NCBI GenBank assembly: GCA_020444515.1
Contig: JAHLKX010000003.1
Span: 186,001 to 250,000, forward strand
Origin: Bacteroidota bacterium
GTDB taxonomy: Bacteria > Bacteroidota > Bacteroidia > Bacteroidales > JAADJA01
Reading direction: 5' to 3'
DNA: 64,000 bases
Positions 63,364 to 64,000 of the stretch are shown in pieces (position 1 is the stretch's first letter; each line of letters opens with the position of its first letter). The position numbers and the translations under genes were made by a program. Below the pieces are notes generated by a model. It searched no databases and had not been told where the DNA came from. It saw nothing but the letters and a program-made list of their open reading frames with translations.

Positions 63364-64000
63364 TTATTTTTCTGCACGCACTTTGGCCGCGAAAAATTCA
63401 CGGTTCATGCGCGCAATATTGGTCACTTTGATCTCCTTCGGGCATTCGGCTTCACAAGCATAGGTATTGGTGCAGTTTCCAAATCCCAATTCATCCATTT
63501 TTGCCACCATCTTCTGAACCCTTCGTTTAGCTTCAATTTTGCCCTGGGGTAACAATGCAAACTGGGATACTTTCGCCGAAACAAACAACATGGCCGATGC
63601 ATTTTTACAAGCTGCCACACAGGCACCACAGCCGATACAAGATGCTGCATCCATGGCCAGATCCGCATTTAATTTTGGAATGGGTATGGCATTGGCATCA
63701 GGTATGCCCCCGGTATCCACTGAAATAAATCCTCCGGCCTGGATGATCTCGTCAAAGGAGGAACGATCGACAATGAGGTCTTTGATCACCGGGAAAGGTT
63801 TGGCCCGCCAGGGTTCAATGGTAATGGTATCGCCATCTTTGAACTTGCGCATGTGCAACTGGCAGGTGGTGATGGCATCATCCGGTCCATGGGGCCTGCC
63901 ATTGATATACATGGAACACATACCACAGATGCCTTCACGACAATCATGATCGAATGCAACCGGTTCTTCACCTTTGGCAATGAGCTGTTCATTCAGCACA
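63364..64000 (-). CDS. sdhB: Succinate dehydrogenase/fumarate reductase iron-sulfur subunit (N-terminus cut by window edge)
   Basis: About 211 C-terminal residues are present; the frame is open at the right edge, so the first 30-40 residues are missing. Seen: the [2Fe-2S] cysteines in [14 protein letters not shown], then [20 protein letters not shown] for the [4Fe-4S] cluster and [15 protein letters not shown] for the [3Fe-4S] cluster. It links the flavoprotein to the quinone-reactive membrane subunit in the inner membrane. The [20 protein letters not shown] pattern is that of the Bacteroidota/b558 type. Direction (succinate oxidation or fumarate reduction) cannot be read. The flavoprotein and membrane subunit genes are expected beyond the window. 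Confidence 0.95.
   Translation of the reverse strand, partial: VLNEQLIAKGEEPVAFDHDCREGICGMCSMYINGRPHGPDDAITTCQLHMRKFKDGDTITIEPWRAKPFPVIKDLIVDRSSFDEIIQAGGFISVDTGGIPDANAIPIPKLNADLAMDAASCIGCGACVAACKNASAMLFVSAKVSQFALLPQGKIEAKRRVQKMVAKMDELGFGNCTNTYACEAECPKEIKVTNIARMNREFFAAKVRAEK

Overview
The window is chromosomal DNA from a member of the Bacteroidota, probably Bacteroidales/Marinilabiliales-like or a relative. Four things support this. Upstream regions carry the Bacteroidota promoter signature (TTG or TTTG, about 19-20 nt, then TAnnTTTG). Shine-Dalgarno sequences are almost absent. The gene order rpsU-xerC-hpf-tRNAs-tuf-tRNA-Trp-secE-nusG-rplKAJL-rpoBC is typical of the phylum. Family markers are present: a Thx-type ribosomal protein, an OstA-like protein, S9B peptidases, a type IX secretion (T9SS) C-terminal sorting domain, and a fumarate reductase-type iron-sulfur subunit. 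No CRISPR array, insertion sequence, prophage or rRNA was found.

Layout. 0-9.5 kb holds housekeeping genes: pyrB (cut by the left edge), a cyclic-2,3-diphosphoglycerate-synthetase-like GTPase, a TrmH-type methyltransferase, a Thx protein with a long basic tail, a MurD-type ligase overlapping a MurL-type epimerase, YqgE/AlgH, a YCII lipoprotein, SfsA and DUF302. 9.8-12 kb is a membrane protein with a spermidine-synthase fold. 12.5-18.8 kb is the most unusual region: a sigma factor, a membrane TPR protein resembling an anti-sigma factor, a large exported TPR-CHAT protease-like protein, a 60-residue exported peptide with its own terminator, and a divergent histidine kinase without a sensor domain. 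18.8-21.2 kb has tRNA-Val and a dipeptidyl peptidase IV.

21.2-36.3 kb is the translation/transcription block, ending with DUF3467. Here rpsU and hpf have strong Shine-Dalgarno sequences, unlike their neighbours, and two promoters are nested inside the terminators of the preceding genes. 36.4-46.9 kb carries an AraC-type regulator, an OstA-like protein, a POT/MFS transporter, an S9 peptidase lipoprotein, a DUF4838 lipoprotein, a DEAD-box helicase and ArfB. It is visibly richer in G+C than the first 20 kb. 47-54.4 kb has small or poorly known genes separated by intergenic repeats: a protein with no normal start codon, a polytopic membrane protein, a D-aminoacylase-like lipoprotein, a methyltransferase, an MDR oxidoreductase and two small membrane proteins. 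54.4-63.3 kb has exported proteins (tail-fibre-like protein, M28 peptidase, beta-helix protein, a repeat-rich T9SS cargo), a Gfo/Idh/MocA oxidoreductase and folA. The window ends inside the gene for a succinate dehydrogenase/fumarate reductase iron-sulfur subunit.

Many genes fit a peptide-using life style: exported and lipid-anchored S9 and M28 peptidases, a POT-type transporter and D-aminoacylase. All function names come from reading motifs by eye; no database search was run.
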